Positions 6,471 to 13,558 of a stretch of 15,285 nt of DNA are shown piece after piece (the stretch's first letter is position 1; each line of letters starts with the position of its first letter). The notes beneath the pieces are model-generated. The model searched no databases. It saw only the letters and a list, made by a program, of their open reading frames with translations, and was not told the DNA's origin. Source of the DNA: Solirubrobacterales bacterium 70-9 (GTDB taxonomy: Bacteria; Actinomycetota; Thermoleophilia; Solirubrobacterales; 70-9); contig MKSH01000016.1 in NCBI GenBank assembly GCA_001898095.1, forward strand, positions 1 to 15,285. The letters run 5' to 3'. Both the position numbers and the translations under genes were made by a program.

Positions 6471-6499
6471 GGTGCGCAAAAAGTTACTTTTGCCGCACC
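6471..6499. terminator. Hairpin between the Rpf-like and coiled-coil genes
   Basis: GGTGCG (6471-6476) pairs with CGCACC (6494-6499). A one-base bulge is followed by CAAAA/TTTTG, and the tip is a 3-nt loop. The A/T run sits in the stem on both strands, so the hairpin looks similar from either side. It is about 50 nt past the stop of the upstream Rpf-like gene and could end its transcript. Confidence 0.4.
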
Positions 6500-6524
6500 G
6501 GACTGGGAAATTTCAGGCGCGTGA

Positions 6525-6541
6525 AGCCTCGGCCGGAGGCT
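6525..6541 (-). terminator. Short hairpin just after the Rpf-like gene
   Basis: AGCCTC and GAGGCT form six perfect pairs around a 5-nt loop, starting seven bases after the stop codon at 6548-6550. It lacks a U tract. With the hairpin at 6471-6499 it could make a double terminator. Confidence 0.4.
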
Positions 6542-6547
6542 GGTCGG

Positions 6548-7618
6548 CTAGAGGCTGCCGCAGACCCAGGCACTGGAGCCGGAGTCGGCCCAGATTTCGG
6601 CGGCGATGCGGTCCTGTTCGGCCTTCGGGGCGTTCTGGGGTTCGCCCTGGCCGCCGTAGAGTTCCCAGGTCGAGGGCAGGATCTGGTACGCGCCGCCGGC
6701 CCCGCTCGAGGGGTTGAGAGCGCTGTAGTTGCCGCCCGACTCGCACATCACGATGTAGGTCGGGATCGAGTAGGGGCCGCCGAGCCAGCGGCCGACTTCT
6801 TCTTCGGCCCCGGCGTTCGCTTCCGCTTCGCTCGCTTCGGCTTCCCGCCGCTCCTCCGCTTCCTCGGCCTGGATCTTCTTCACCTCGTCGACCCAGGTGG
6901 CGATGTCGCCTTTCAACTGCGCCAGCGAGGCTTCGCGGACGCCGCTGATCTCGGCCAGGCGCGCCGCCGAGGCCGCCGCTGCTTCGCGCACCGCGGCGAT
7001 TTCGTCGCGGGCGCCGGCGACGCGTTCGTCGTAGGCGACCGCCTGGCGCCGCTTCGCCGCCACCAGCGTCACCTGGCGGTGGACCTCGTCGCGCGTTTCG
7101 CCCACCCGCCGGGCGAGCGCCGAGTCGGCTTCGTTGATTGCCCGCAGGTAGGTGTCGCGGGTGATCAGTTCTTCGAAGTCGCCGGAGCCGAGGATGACGC
7201 TGGTCGTGTCCGGCACCCCGGTCTCGTACATGTCGACCAGCCGCTGCGCGAGCGCCTCGCGGGAGCGCCGCAGACGCTCCTTCTCGATCGCCAGGTGGTG
7301 GCGCGCGGCGTCGACTTCTTCACTCAGCTGCGCCTCGCGTTCTTCGCCTTCGGTGAGCAGCGCGGAGAGCCGTTCCTCATGCTTTTCCGCCTTCGCCGCC
7401 TCCGCTTCGGCGCTCGCCAGTTCGGCCTGGCTCGCCTGCAGCTGGCCGGCCAGCGCACTCGCTTCTTCGCGCCCGGCGGAGAGCTTCGCTTCGAGGGCGC
7501 CGCGATCGGCTGCCCGCGCCCCCGGCGCGAGCACCAGGACCAGCGCCACGAGCGCGCCCAGGAGCGCCCCGGCACAGGCCAAGGCGAGGAGATCCGTTCT
7601 GACCCGAGCCGACGCCAA
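6548..7618 (-). CDS. Secreted coiled-coil protein with Rpf/transglycosylase-like domain
   Basis: This 356-residue protein is a likely peptidoglycan-acting enzyme outside the membrane. Residues 9-31 form a signal or anchor helix followed by ARA-A (34-37), a possible signal peptidase I site. Two long Ala/Glu-rich coiled-coil stretches (about 38-135 and 165-272) resemble the PcsB/RipA-type regulatory coils of cell-wall hydrolases. The C-terminal 70 residues match the resuscitation-promoting-factor/lysozyme-like fold: MCESGGNY with probable catalytic E293, then GAGGAYQILPSTWELYGG. C292 and C353 could form the disulfide seen in Rpf domains. The start is TTG at 7618, the first possible start after an in-frame TAG six codons upstream (5' TAG-CCT-CGA-TGC-CTC-TTG), and no better start retains the whole signal. 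A TAGCCT box lies nine bases upstream. It follows argG by 123 bp and is probably transcribed separately. Confidence 0.85.
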   Translation of the reverse strand: MASARVRTDLLALACAGALLGALVALVLVLAPGARAADRGALEAKLSAGREEASALAGQLQASQAELASAEAEAAKAEKHEERLSALLTEGEEREAQLSEEVDAARHHLAIEKERLRRSREALAQRLVDMYETGVPDTTSVILGSGDFEELITRDTYLRAINEADSALARRVGETRDEVHRQVTLVAAKRRQAVAYDERVAGARDEIAAVREAAAASAARLAEISGVREASLAQLKGDIATWVDEVKKIQAEEAEERREAEASEAEANAGAEEEVGRWLGGPYSIPTYIVMCESGGNYSALNPSSGAGGAYQILPSTWELYGGQGEPQNAPKAEQDRIAAEIWADSGSSAWVCGSL

Positions 7619-7700
7619 GAGGCATCGAGGCTACTGACCAGCCCTTATTTCTCCTGCAAGTTGTCGATAAAGCGCAAGAGTTGTTTCAGCCAGCCACGGT

Positions 7701-7743
7701 GAGTTCGCAGTTAGCTCCGCTATGCGGCCATTAGTGCGAACTC
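7701..7743 (-). terminator. Nested hairpin over the argG stop codon
   Basis: GAGTTCGCA (7701-7709) and TGCGAACTC (7735-7743) form nine perfect pairs. Inside lies CCGC-TAT-GCGG (7717-7727). The argG stop TGA (7742-7744) overlaps the outer arm. No U tract follows, but the position strongly suggests the end of the arg transcript. Confidence 0.6.
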
Positions 7744-9016
7744 AGTCGTCGTCGCGCTGGCGGAGCTGATGCGCCAGCTTCGACTGCAGCGACCAGAGCT
7801 CGATGAAGCCCGGCGAGGCGGTCTGCGAGAACAGCTCTTCGCCGGAGGCGGAGAAGCTCGCCAGTTGGGCGTCGTAGACGGCGTTCGGCGAGGAGCGAGT
7901 GACGACCCGCACGCTGCCTTTGTAGAGGCGCAGGCCGATCTCCCCCGTCACCCGCGCGTTCACCGCGCTCATGTAGGCGTCGAGGTCTTCGCGCAGCGGC
8001 TCCCACCACAGCCCGGCGTACACCAGGTAGCCCCATTTCTGGTCCATCTGCGGCTTGAACTGGTTCTGGTGGATCGTCCCGACCAGCCGCTCGAGCTCGT
8101 CGTGCGCGGGCAGGATCAGCGCCGCCGCCGGGACCTCGTAGATGTCGCGCACCTTCAGCCCGACGATCCGGTCCTCGATGTGGTCGACGATCCCACAGCC
8201 GTGCCTCATCCCCAGCTCGGCCGCGCGTTCGATCAGGTCGACCAGGCCGAGCCGCTCGCCGTCGATCGACACCGGCAGCCCCGCCTCGAAGCCGATCTTC
8301 ACGAGCTGCGCCTCGTCCGGGGCGTCCTCGGGCCGCCCGACCAGTTGGAAGACGTCGTCCTCGGGCGCGTGGTCGAGCTCCTCGATCCAGCGTCCCTCGG
8401 AGGAGCGCCCCCAGAGGTTGTCGTCGATCGAGTACGGCGCCACCTCGGTGCCGCCCTTGACCGGGATCCCGTTGTCGCGCGCGTAGGCGATCTCCTCGTC
8501 GCGCCCCATCGCCCAGGAGCGCACCGGGGCGATCGTCTTCAGCTCCGGCGCCAGCGTCGCCACCGTGGCCTCGATCCGCACCTGGTCGTTGCCTTTGCCG
8601 GTGCAGCCGTGGGCGATCGTGTCGCAGTTTGAAGCGCGCGCATATTCCACCGCCAGCTGGGCGATCAGCGGCCGGCCGAGCGCGGTGAAGAGCGGGTAGC
8701 CGTTGCCGTAGATCGCGTTCGCCTTGATCGCCGGGGCGAGGAACTCCGCGGCGAACTGCTCGCGCGCGTCGAGCACGTGGCACTCCACCGCGCCCAGCCG
8801 CTTCGCCTTCTCTTCGATCACCGAGTAGTCCTCGCCCGGCTGGCCGAGGTTGACGGTGAGCGTGACGACTTCGGCCTCGTAGGAGTCCTGGATCCACTTC
8901 AACATCACGCTGGTGTCGAGGCCGCCCGAGTAGAGCAGGAGGACCCGGTCCACCTGGGACGGGTCGGCCTCGTAGCTTGCGGTGGGACGCTGCCGCGTCG
9001 GGTCAGCGCCCGTCAT
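7742..9016 (-). CDS. argG: Argininosuccinate synthase
   Basis: The enzyme joins citrulline and aspartate with ATP to give argininosuccinate, the penultimate step of arginine synthesis, in the cytoplasm. The 424 residues include the PP-loop ATP motif SGGLDTS (30-36) and the signature GCTGKGNDQ (137-145). The conserved substrate-site segments follow, for example GGTEVAPYSIDDNLWGRS. The length is slightly above the usual 400 because of a polar N-terminal tail of about 22 residues. ATG at 9016 is supported by an ATGA overlap with the stop of the upstream acidic membrane-protein gene, indicating translational coupling. A weak purine-rich site precedes it. It is the last gene of the arg run and ends in a hairpin over its stop codon. 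argH, which usually follows in actinobacteria, is absent here. Confidence 0.98.
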   Translation of the reverse strand: MTGADPTRQRPTASYEADPSQVDRVLLLYSGGLDTSVMLKWIQDSYEAEVVTLTVNLGQPGEDYSVIEEKAKRLGAVECHVLDAREQFAAEFLAPAIKANAIYGNGYPLFTALGRPLIAQLAVEYARASNCDTIAHGCTGKGNDQVRIEATVATLAPELKTIAPVRSWAMGRDEEIAYARDNGIPVKGGTEVAPYSIDDNLWGRSSEGRWIEELDHAPEDDVFQLVGRPEDAPDEAQLVKIGFEAGLPVSIDGERLGLVDLIERAAELGMRHGCGIVDHIEDRIVGLKVRDIYEVPAAALILPAHDELERLVGTIHQNQFKPQMDQKWGYLVYAGLWWEPLREDLDAYMSAVNARVTGEIGLRLYKGSVRVVTRSSPNAVYDAQLASFSASGEELFSQTASPGFIELWSLQSKLAHQLRQRDDD

Positions 9017-9435
9017 TCAGCTTCCACTCCGCCGCCTTCTTCTTCAAAGACTTCTTCTTCCGGCACGATTTCTTCGATTTCGCCGCCTTCGACTTCTTCT
9101 TCCGGCACGCCTTCGAACGTTTCTTCGCCTTCGATCCCGCCGGTTTCTTCTTCGCCTTCGGTGCCTTCGGCTTCTTCACCTTCGGAGCCTTCGGCTTCTT
9201 TTTCGCCGCTGGATTGTTTTGACGGGATTTCGCGCGTGATTTCGGTGGTTTCGGTGATGGTCTTCGTTCCACCGCCGCCGCAGGAGACGAGCAGCGCGAT
9301 CAGCAGGCCGAAGATGACCGCGCCCATGATCGCGACGACCAGGCGCAGGTTGCCTTTCGGTTTCTGCTGCGGGGGGCGGCGGCGACGCGGTGGTTCGTCG
9401 CCGTAGTCCATGAGTCTGGTGGGATCCTCGTTCAT
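9013..9435 (-). CDS. Membrane protein with long Glu/Gly-rich acidic tail
   Basis: I do not recognise this 140-residue protein. Its N-terminus is basic and proline-rich (RRRRPPQQKPK, 17-27). One hydrophobic helix follows (about 31-51), ending in LVSC-GGGG; C52 would fit a lipobox, though the n-region is long for a lipoprotein. The rest is a Thr-rich stretch and then an acidic, disordered tail with an 8-residue repeat (EGSEGEEA, EGTEGEEE). The positive-inside rule puts the tail outside. Every Glu codon in the tail is GAA, unusual for such a GC-rich genome. A second same-strand frame over the tail encodes a Lys-rich, histone H1-like sequence. The hydrophobic helix and the ATGA overlap with argG favour the frame given here. 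ATG at 9435 is the start; no clear ribosome binding site. A 60-bp gap separates it from the gene before it, without a clear promoter. Confidence 0.75.
   Translation of the reverse strand: MNEDPTRLMDYGDEPPRRRRPPQQKPKGNLRLVVAIMGAVIFGLLIALLVSCGGGGTKTITETTEITREIPSKQSSGEKEAEGSEGEEAEGTEGEEETGGIEGEETFEGVPEEEVEGGEIEEIVPEEEVFEEEGGGVEAE
9016..9228 (-). repeat. Purine-rich low-complexity tract encoding the acidic tail
   Basis: The minus strand is a long run of GAA, GAAG and GGCGAA words, so the plus strand is almost pure pyrimidine with scattered interruptions. A 24-bp tandem unit is clear at 9156-9179 and 9180-9203 (plus strand CTTCGG-x-GCCTTCGGCTTC). Such tracts are prone to slippage and can form triplex or R-loop structures; whether this matters here is unknown. 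Confidence 0.65.
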
Positions 9436-9495
9436 ACCTATTACTTGTACGCCGTCGGGGCCGAAGTCCCTCTTTACACGCGATCTGGGCGGACG

Positions 9496-10227
9496 CTACT
9501 TGTCCGGGCCGAGAATCGCATCGAGGATCGCCCTGGTATCGGCGATCGCGAAGCCGTTGCGCAGGCGCGCCTCGATCTCGGCCCGACTCGAACCCGACAC
9601 CGCCATCTGCGTCGCCAACAGGCGCGCCCCGGCGGGGGTGCCGCCGATCGCGGTCGGGATCTCGTCATCGAAGTCCTGGGACGGAGCGGGGGCGACGGGC
9701 TCGATCGGCGCGGCATCGCGGATCACGCGGCCGTCCTCGGCCGCCGACCCGGCGTCGGCGTGGTCGCCGCCGCGGCCGTTCCGGACCGCGCCGGGGTCGC
9801 GCGGCAGGCGCGCCTCGACGGCGGGCTCCTCGGGGACGCCGCCGACCACCGTCAGCGACGGGCCCGTGACCTTGCGGACGACCGGCTGCGGCTCCCCCCG
9901 CCCGATCGTCGCCGAGCCGCCCGGCGCTTCCGTCCCGCCCATCTCGGCCTTCGCCCGGGCGAGCGCCTGCTGCAGCGCCTCGGCCTGGCGCGCCAGCCCC
10001 TCGGCCTGGGCGTTGATCTCGTCGGTCAGGTCGGCCAGCCCGGCCAAGCGCGCCGCGACGATCCTCTCCGCCTCCTCGTGGGCATCGGAGATCCGCGTGC
10101 GCGCTTCCTCTTCTGCCTCGTCGATCACCTGTTTCGCCGCCCGCTCGGCGGCGGCAACGATCTCGGCGAGGCGCGCCGCGGTCGAATCTTCGATCTCCCG
10201 CCGGCGCGCGGGGCCGTCATCGCCCAT
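9496..10227 (-). CDS. DivIVA-like coiled-coil protein of unknown function
   Basis: This protein of 243 residues has three parts. Residues 1 to about 95 are a charged Ala/Glu helix (AAERAAKQVIDEAEEEARTR and onward) like the coiled coils of DivIVA/Wag31 or ATP synthase b-type proteins. A Pro/Gly/Asp-rich, probably disordered linker spans about 96-190. The last 50 residues are predicted helical (GARLLATQMAVSGSSRAEIE, ending ILDAILGPDK) and look like a conserved domain that I cannot name. No signal peptide or membrane segment is seen. The start is ATG at 10227, overlapping the argD end by 11 bp; GTG at 10233 is an alternative. Neither has a good ribosome binding site, so coupling to argD is likely. 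In many actinobacteria argF and argR sit in this position. Any link to arginine metabolism is unproven. Confidence 0.75.
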   Translation of the reverse strand: MGDDGPARRREIEDSTAARLAEIVAAAERAAKQVIDEAEEEARTRISDAHEEAERIVAARLAGLADLTDEINAQAEGLARQAEALQQALARAKAEMGGTEAPGGSATIGRGEPQPVVRKVTGPSLTVVGGVPEEPAVEARLPRDPGAVRNGRGGDHADAGSAAEDGRVIRDAAPIEPVAPAPSQDFDDEIPTAIGGTPAGARLLATQMAVSGSSRAEIEARLRNGFAIADTRAILDAILGPDK

Positions 10228-11455
10228 GAGCACCGAAGACTAGAAGTGATTCGCCGATCAGTCCAACCGCCTTGTCGATCTGGTCCGCATCCACCACCAG
10301 CGGCGGCAGCAGCCGGATCGTGTCCGCGGCCGGGGTGTTGACGACGAGACCGCGCTCGAGCAGATCGGCGCCGACCGCGGGCGCGTCGATCCCCTCCTCC
10401 AGGGCGACCCCGACCATCAGGCCGCGGCCGCGCGTGCCGACGACGCCCGGCAGCTCCTCGAGGCCGGCCCGCAGGCGCGCACCGAGCTCCCGCACCGAGC
10501 GCAGCAGCGCCGGGTCATCGACCGCGTCGAGCACTGCCAGCGCGGCGCCGGTCGCGATCGGCCCGGCGGCGAAGGTCGAGCCGTGGTCCCCCGGCTGCAG
10601 CGCCTCGGCTGCCGCCGGCCCGGTGATGCAGGCGCCGATCGGCATCCCGCCGCCGAGCGCCTTGGCGCTGGTGATCACGTCGGGGCGCACCGGCGTCTGC
10701 TCGTAGGCCCAGAGCGAGCCGGTCCGCCCGATGCCGGTCTGGATCTCGTCGAAGATCAGGAGCGCCCCGGCCTCGTCGCAGACCTCGCGGGCCGCCATCA
10801 GCGCCTCCTCGGAGGTCACCCAGACCCCCGACTCGCCCTGGATCGGCTCGATCAGCACCGCCGCCGTGTTCGGCCCGACCGCCGCCCGCAGCGCCCGGGC
10901 GTCGTTGTCGGGGACCGAGACGAAGCCCGGCAGGTAGGGACCGAGCGCCTCGTTGCGGGCCAGCTTCGGCGTCGCCGAGAGCGCCCCGTAGGTCCGCCCG
11001 TGGAACTCGCCTTCGAAGCTGACGATCTCCGGCGCCGCGATCCCCCGCCCGTGGGCGTGCTTGCGGGCGACCTTGATCGCCGCTTCGTTGGCCTCGGTGC
11101 CGGAGTTGCAGAAGAAGACGCGCCCGCCGAGGCTCGACTCGGAGAGCCGCTGGGCAAGCCGGGTCATCGGCTCGGTGTAGAAGAGATTGGAGACGTGCAT
11201 CAGCCGCGCCGCCTGCTCGGTGACCGCGGCGACCACCGCCGGGTGGCAGTGCCCGAGCGAGCAGACCGAGATCCCGGCGAGGAAATCAAGGTACTGACGC
11301 CCTTCGGCGTCATACAGGTGGCAGCCCTCGCCGCGGACGAAGTCGACCGCGCCCCGTTTGTAGGTGCGCATCAGGTAGCGCTCCTCGAGCTCGCGCGTCG
11401 CGGCCAGTCCCATCGCTCCCTCGATCGGGGTCGTCTTGGTCGGGTCGGCGGTCAC
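10217..11455 (-). CDS. argD: Acetylornithine aminotransferase
   Basis: This PLP-dependent class III aminotransferase converts N-acetylglutamate semialdehyde to N-acetylornithine with glutamate as donor. Relatives often also act on the succinyl-diaminopimelate intermediate of lysine synthesis. The protein has 412 residues, the usual length. Features include GTEANEAAIK near the cofactor phosphate site, FDEIQTGIGRTG with the pyridine-contacting Asp, and SAKALGGGMPIGA with the Schiff-base lysine K265. I chose GTG at 11455 because it overlaps the argB stop as GTGA and the family N-terminus begins there (TRELEERYLMRTYKRG). The frame stays open to 11683, but that extension is an Arg/Gly-rich shadow of argB. 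The downstream coiled-coil gene overlaps its end. Confidence 0.97.
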   Translation of the reverse strand: MTADPTKTTPIEGAMGLAATRELEERYLMRTYKRGAVDFVRGEGCHLYDAEGRQYLDFLAGISVCSLGHCHPAVVAAVTEQAARLMHVSNLFYTEPMTRLAQRLSESSLGGRVFFCNSGTEANEAAIKVARKHAHGRGIAAPEIVSFEGEFHGRTYGALSATPKLARNEALGPYLPGFVSVPDNDARALRAAVGPNTAAVLIEPIQGESGVWVTSEEALMAAREVCDEAGALLIFDEIQTGIGRTGSLWAYEQTPVRPDVITSAKALGGGMPIGACITGPAAAEALQPGDHGSTFAAGPIATGAALAVLDAVDDPALLRSVRELGARLRAGLEELPGVVGTRGRGLMVGVALEEGIDAPAVGADLLERGLVVNTPAADTIRLLPPLVVDADQIDKAVGLIGESLLVFGAHGR

Positions 11456-12321
11456 GGGATCACCATGGTGCCGATCCCGGCGTCGGTGAAGAGCTCCAGC
11501 AGCAGGCTGTGGGGGATCCGGCCGTCGATGATGTGGGCCGACTGGGCGCCACCGTTGACCGCGTCGACGCAGGCCTGCAGCTTCGGCCGCATGCCGCCAG
11601 AGAGACCCGGCAGCGCCGCCTCGACCTCCTCCACCTCGGCCCGCGAGATCAGCGAGCTCTCGTCGCCCGGGTCGGCAAGCCAACCCTCGACGTCGGTGAG
11701 GAAGATCGCCTTGGTCGCCCCCAGTGCCGCCGCCACCTTGCCCGCCGCCTCGTCGGCGTTCACGTTGTAGGGCTGGCCGCTGCGGTCGGAGGCCGACGAG
11801 GCGATCACCGGGATGTAGTCGGCGGCGATGTGGTTGAGGACGTTGACGTCGACCCGGGCGATCTGGCCGACGAAGCCGACCCGGTCGGCGTTCGGTGCCG
11901 GGGTGACCTCGAAGAGCGTGCCGTCCTCCCCGGCCAGGCCGACCGCGGGCTGCCCGTGCCGGTTCAGCCGCTGGACGATTTCCGAGTTCAGCTTGCCGAC
12001 CAGGACCATCTTCGCGATCTCGACCGTGTCGCCGTCGGAGACCCTCAGGCCCTCGTGGAACTGCACCTCGAGGCCGAGTTTGTCCATGTACCTGGTGATC
12101 TCGGGGCCGCCGCCGTGGACGACGATCGGGTTCAGGCCGACGTACTTCAGCAGCACCACGTCGGCGGCGAAGGCGTCGCGGAGGCTCTCGTCGAGCATCG
12201 CCGCGCCGCCGTACTTGATCACCACCGTGCGGCCGTGGAACTCACGGATGTAGGGCAGGGCCTCGAGCAGCGTCTGCACGCTCGTGGCCGCCGCTCGGGA
12301 CTGCGGGGCGCGCTCGGTCAC
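11452..12321 (-). CDS. argB: Acetylglutamate kinase
   Basis: The enzyme phosphorylates N-acetylglutamate with ATP, the second step of the pathway. The 289 residues show the amino-acid-kinase motifs KYGGAAM (K36 onward), VHGGGPEI (68-75), GLAGEDG and the Asn/Asp-rich YNVNADEAAG. An N-terminal helix before the core (VQTLLEALPYIREFHG, 15-30) matches the extension of arginine-inhibited, hexameric kinases. Feedback inhibition by arginine is therefore a reasonable inference. GTG at 12321 overlaps the argJ stop as GTGA, and its own TGA overlaps the argD GTG in the same way, so argJ, argB and argD are tightly coupled. Confidence 0.98.
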   Translation of the reverse strand: MTERAPQSRAAATSVQTLLEALPYIREFHGRTVVIKYGGAAMLDESLRDAFAADVVLLKYVGLNPIVVHGGGPEITRYMDKLGLEVQFHEGLRVSDGDTVEIAKMVLVGKLNSEIVQRLNRHGQPAVGLAGEDGTLFEVTPAPNADRVGFVGQIARVDVNVLNHIAADYIPVIASSASDRSGQPYNVNADEAAGKVAAALGATKAIFLTDVEGWLADPGDESSLISRAEVEEVEAALPGLSGGMRPKLQACVDAVNGGAQSAHIIDGRIPHSLLLELFTDAGIGTMVIP

Positions 12322-13472
12322 GTCGTGTACTCCGCGTTCAGGGTCACGTACTCGTGACCGAGGTCGGAGAAATAGACGTGGGCCCGGGCGTCGCCCCGGC
12401 TGAGTCGGAGGCCGATCTCGGCCTCGAGGGTGTCGGCGCCGAGCTCGGCGGCGTCGATCGAATCGGAGCCGATCTCGTCGAGGTCGACGCCCGCCAGCGC
12501 CGCGCCGGCGGCCTGGGCGATCCGGCCCCAGTTGGGGTCGCGGCCGTAGAGCGCGGTCTTCACCAGCGGCGAGTTGGCGATCGCCCGGGCGACCCGCTCG
12601 GCCTCGTCCTGGTCGGCGGCGCCGCTGACCGCGACCCGCCCGGCCCGCGCGGCACCCTCGCCGTCGCGGACGATCTCGATCGCCAGCTGCAGCAGGACCG
12701 CCTCCAGCAGACCCGCGGGGAGCGGCTCGCGGGCCGCGCCGGTCGCCTGCAGCAGCACCGTGTCGTTGGTGCTCATCTGGCCGTCGACGGTGATCCGGTT
12801 GAAGGAGGCGTCGACGGCGTCCCGCAGCTCGGCGACGGGGTCTTCGACGACGGCGTCGGTCTGGACGAAGCAGAGGAGCGTGGCCATGTTCGGCTGGATC
12901 ATCCCCGCTCCCTTCGCCTGGGCGGAGACGGTGACGCCGCCGACCTTCAGCGTGCAGCGCTTCGGCCAGCGGTCGGTGGTCATGATCGCCTCCGAGAAGG
13001 TCTCCCCGCCGGCGGCGGAGAGTCCCCGGGCCGCCGCCTCGATCCCCGGCAGCACGGCGCTCATCGGCATCGGCACGCCGATCACGCCGGTCTCGGCGAC
13101 GGCGACCTCGGGGGTCTCGAGGCCGAGCGCGTCGGCGGCCCGTTCGGCCATCGCCAGCGCGTCGGCGAAGCCCTTCTCACCGGTCTCGGCGTTGGCGTTG
13201 CCGGAGTTGATCACCGCGGCGCGGACGTGGGCCTGGTCGACGATCTCGCGGCAGACCCGGATCGGCGCCGCCGCCGAGGCGTTGCGGGTGAGGACGAGGG
13301 CCGAGCTGACCTCGGGCTCGTCGCAGATCAGCAGGCCGACGTCGGTCTTGCCGCCGCCCTTCAGGCCGACGTGGACGCCGCCGGCGCGGAAGCCGGGCGC
13401 GAGCTGAGCGGGGTCGAGCTCTTCGACGCCTGCGGGCACGTCGACCCACCGGCTCCGGAAGAACCCACTCAC
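12318..13472 (-). CDS. argJ: Glutamate N-acetyltransferase (ornithine acetyltransferase)
   Basis: ArgJ moves the acetyl group from N-acetylornithine to glutamate, giving the recycling form of the pathway; some members also use acetyl-CoA. The 384-residue precursor is expected to cleave itself before T198 in KGAGMIQPNMATLL, making alpha (1-197) and beta (198-384) chains with Thr as nucleophile. The oxyanion-hole region AETGVIGVPMPM and the C-terminal family ending YFSDLGHEYVTLNAEY are present. The start is GTG at 13472, supported by a strong AGGAGG seven bases upstream. It is the only gene of the run with such a site and the only one preceded by a real spacer (73 bp after argC), which carries a long hairpin. 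The bifunctional or monofunctional state cannot be told from sequence. Confidence 0.97.
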   Translation of the reverse strand: MSGFFRSRWVDVPAGVEELDPAQLAPGFRAGGVHVGLKGGGKTDVGLLICDEPEVSSALVLTRNASAAAPIRVCREIVDQAHVRAAVINSGNANAETGEKGFADALAMAERAADALGLETPEVAVAETGVIGVPMPMSAVLPGIEAAARGLSAAGGETFSEAIMTTDRWPKRCTLKVGGVTVSAQAKGAGMIQPNMATLLCFVQTDAVVEDPVAELRDAVDASFNRITVDGQMSTNDTVLLQATGAAREPLPAGLLEAVLLQLAIEIVRDGEGAARAGRVAVSGAADQDEAERVARAIANSPLVKTALYGRDPNWGRIAQAAGAALAGVDLDEIGSDSIDAAELGADTLEAEIGLRLSRGDARAHVYFSDLGHEYVTLNAEYTT

Positions 13473-13479
13473 GCGCCTT

Positions 13480-13485
13480 CCTCCT
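13480..13485 (-). promoter_or_regulatory. Strong Shine-Dalgarno of argJ
   Basis: AGGAGG on the minus strand lies seven bases before the argJ GTG, an optimal spacing. It begins three bases after the foot of the 13489-13527 hairpin, so it stays exposed when the hairpin is folded. It decides the argJ start. Confidence 0.85.
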
Positions 13486-13488
13486 TCC

Positions 13489-13527
13489 GCTGTTCCTTAA
13501 CCCTCATATCCGGGGATAAGGAACAGC
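13489..13527 (-). promoter_or_regulatory. Long intercistronic hairpin upstream of argJ
   Basis: The arms 13489-13499 (GCTGTTCCTTA) and 13517-13527 are perfect 11-nt reverse complements, and CCC/GGG can add three pairs inside. It sits between the argC stop and the argJ ribosome binding site. As DNA it is a two-fold symmetric site that could bind a regulator; as RNA it could stabilise mRNA or attenuate. It does not match the ArgR box that I know. Confidence 0.7.
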
Positions 13528-13540
13528 CAGCGGGGGTGGC

Positions 13541-13558
13541 GGGGCTCATAGGAGCCCC
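13541..13558 (-). terminator. Hairpin over the argC stop codon
   Basis: GGGGCTC (13541-13547) and GAGCCCC (13552-13558) form seven perfect pairs with a 4-nt loop. The argC TGA (13546-13548) falls in the arm and loop. No U tract follows. It may be a partial terminator or an mRNA processing mark between argC and argJ. Confidence 0.5.

Noticed and set aside
9436..9495. Promoter for the acidic membrane-protein gene
   Set aside because: TACAAG and TAATAG occur near the start, but neither has correct spacing or a -35 partner. Readthrough from argD is simpler.
11456..11683. N-terminal extension of argD
   Set aside because: The added 76 residues are Arg/Gly-rich and overlap argB. The GTG at 11455 fits the family N-terminus and the GTGA junction.
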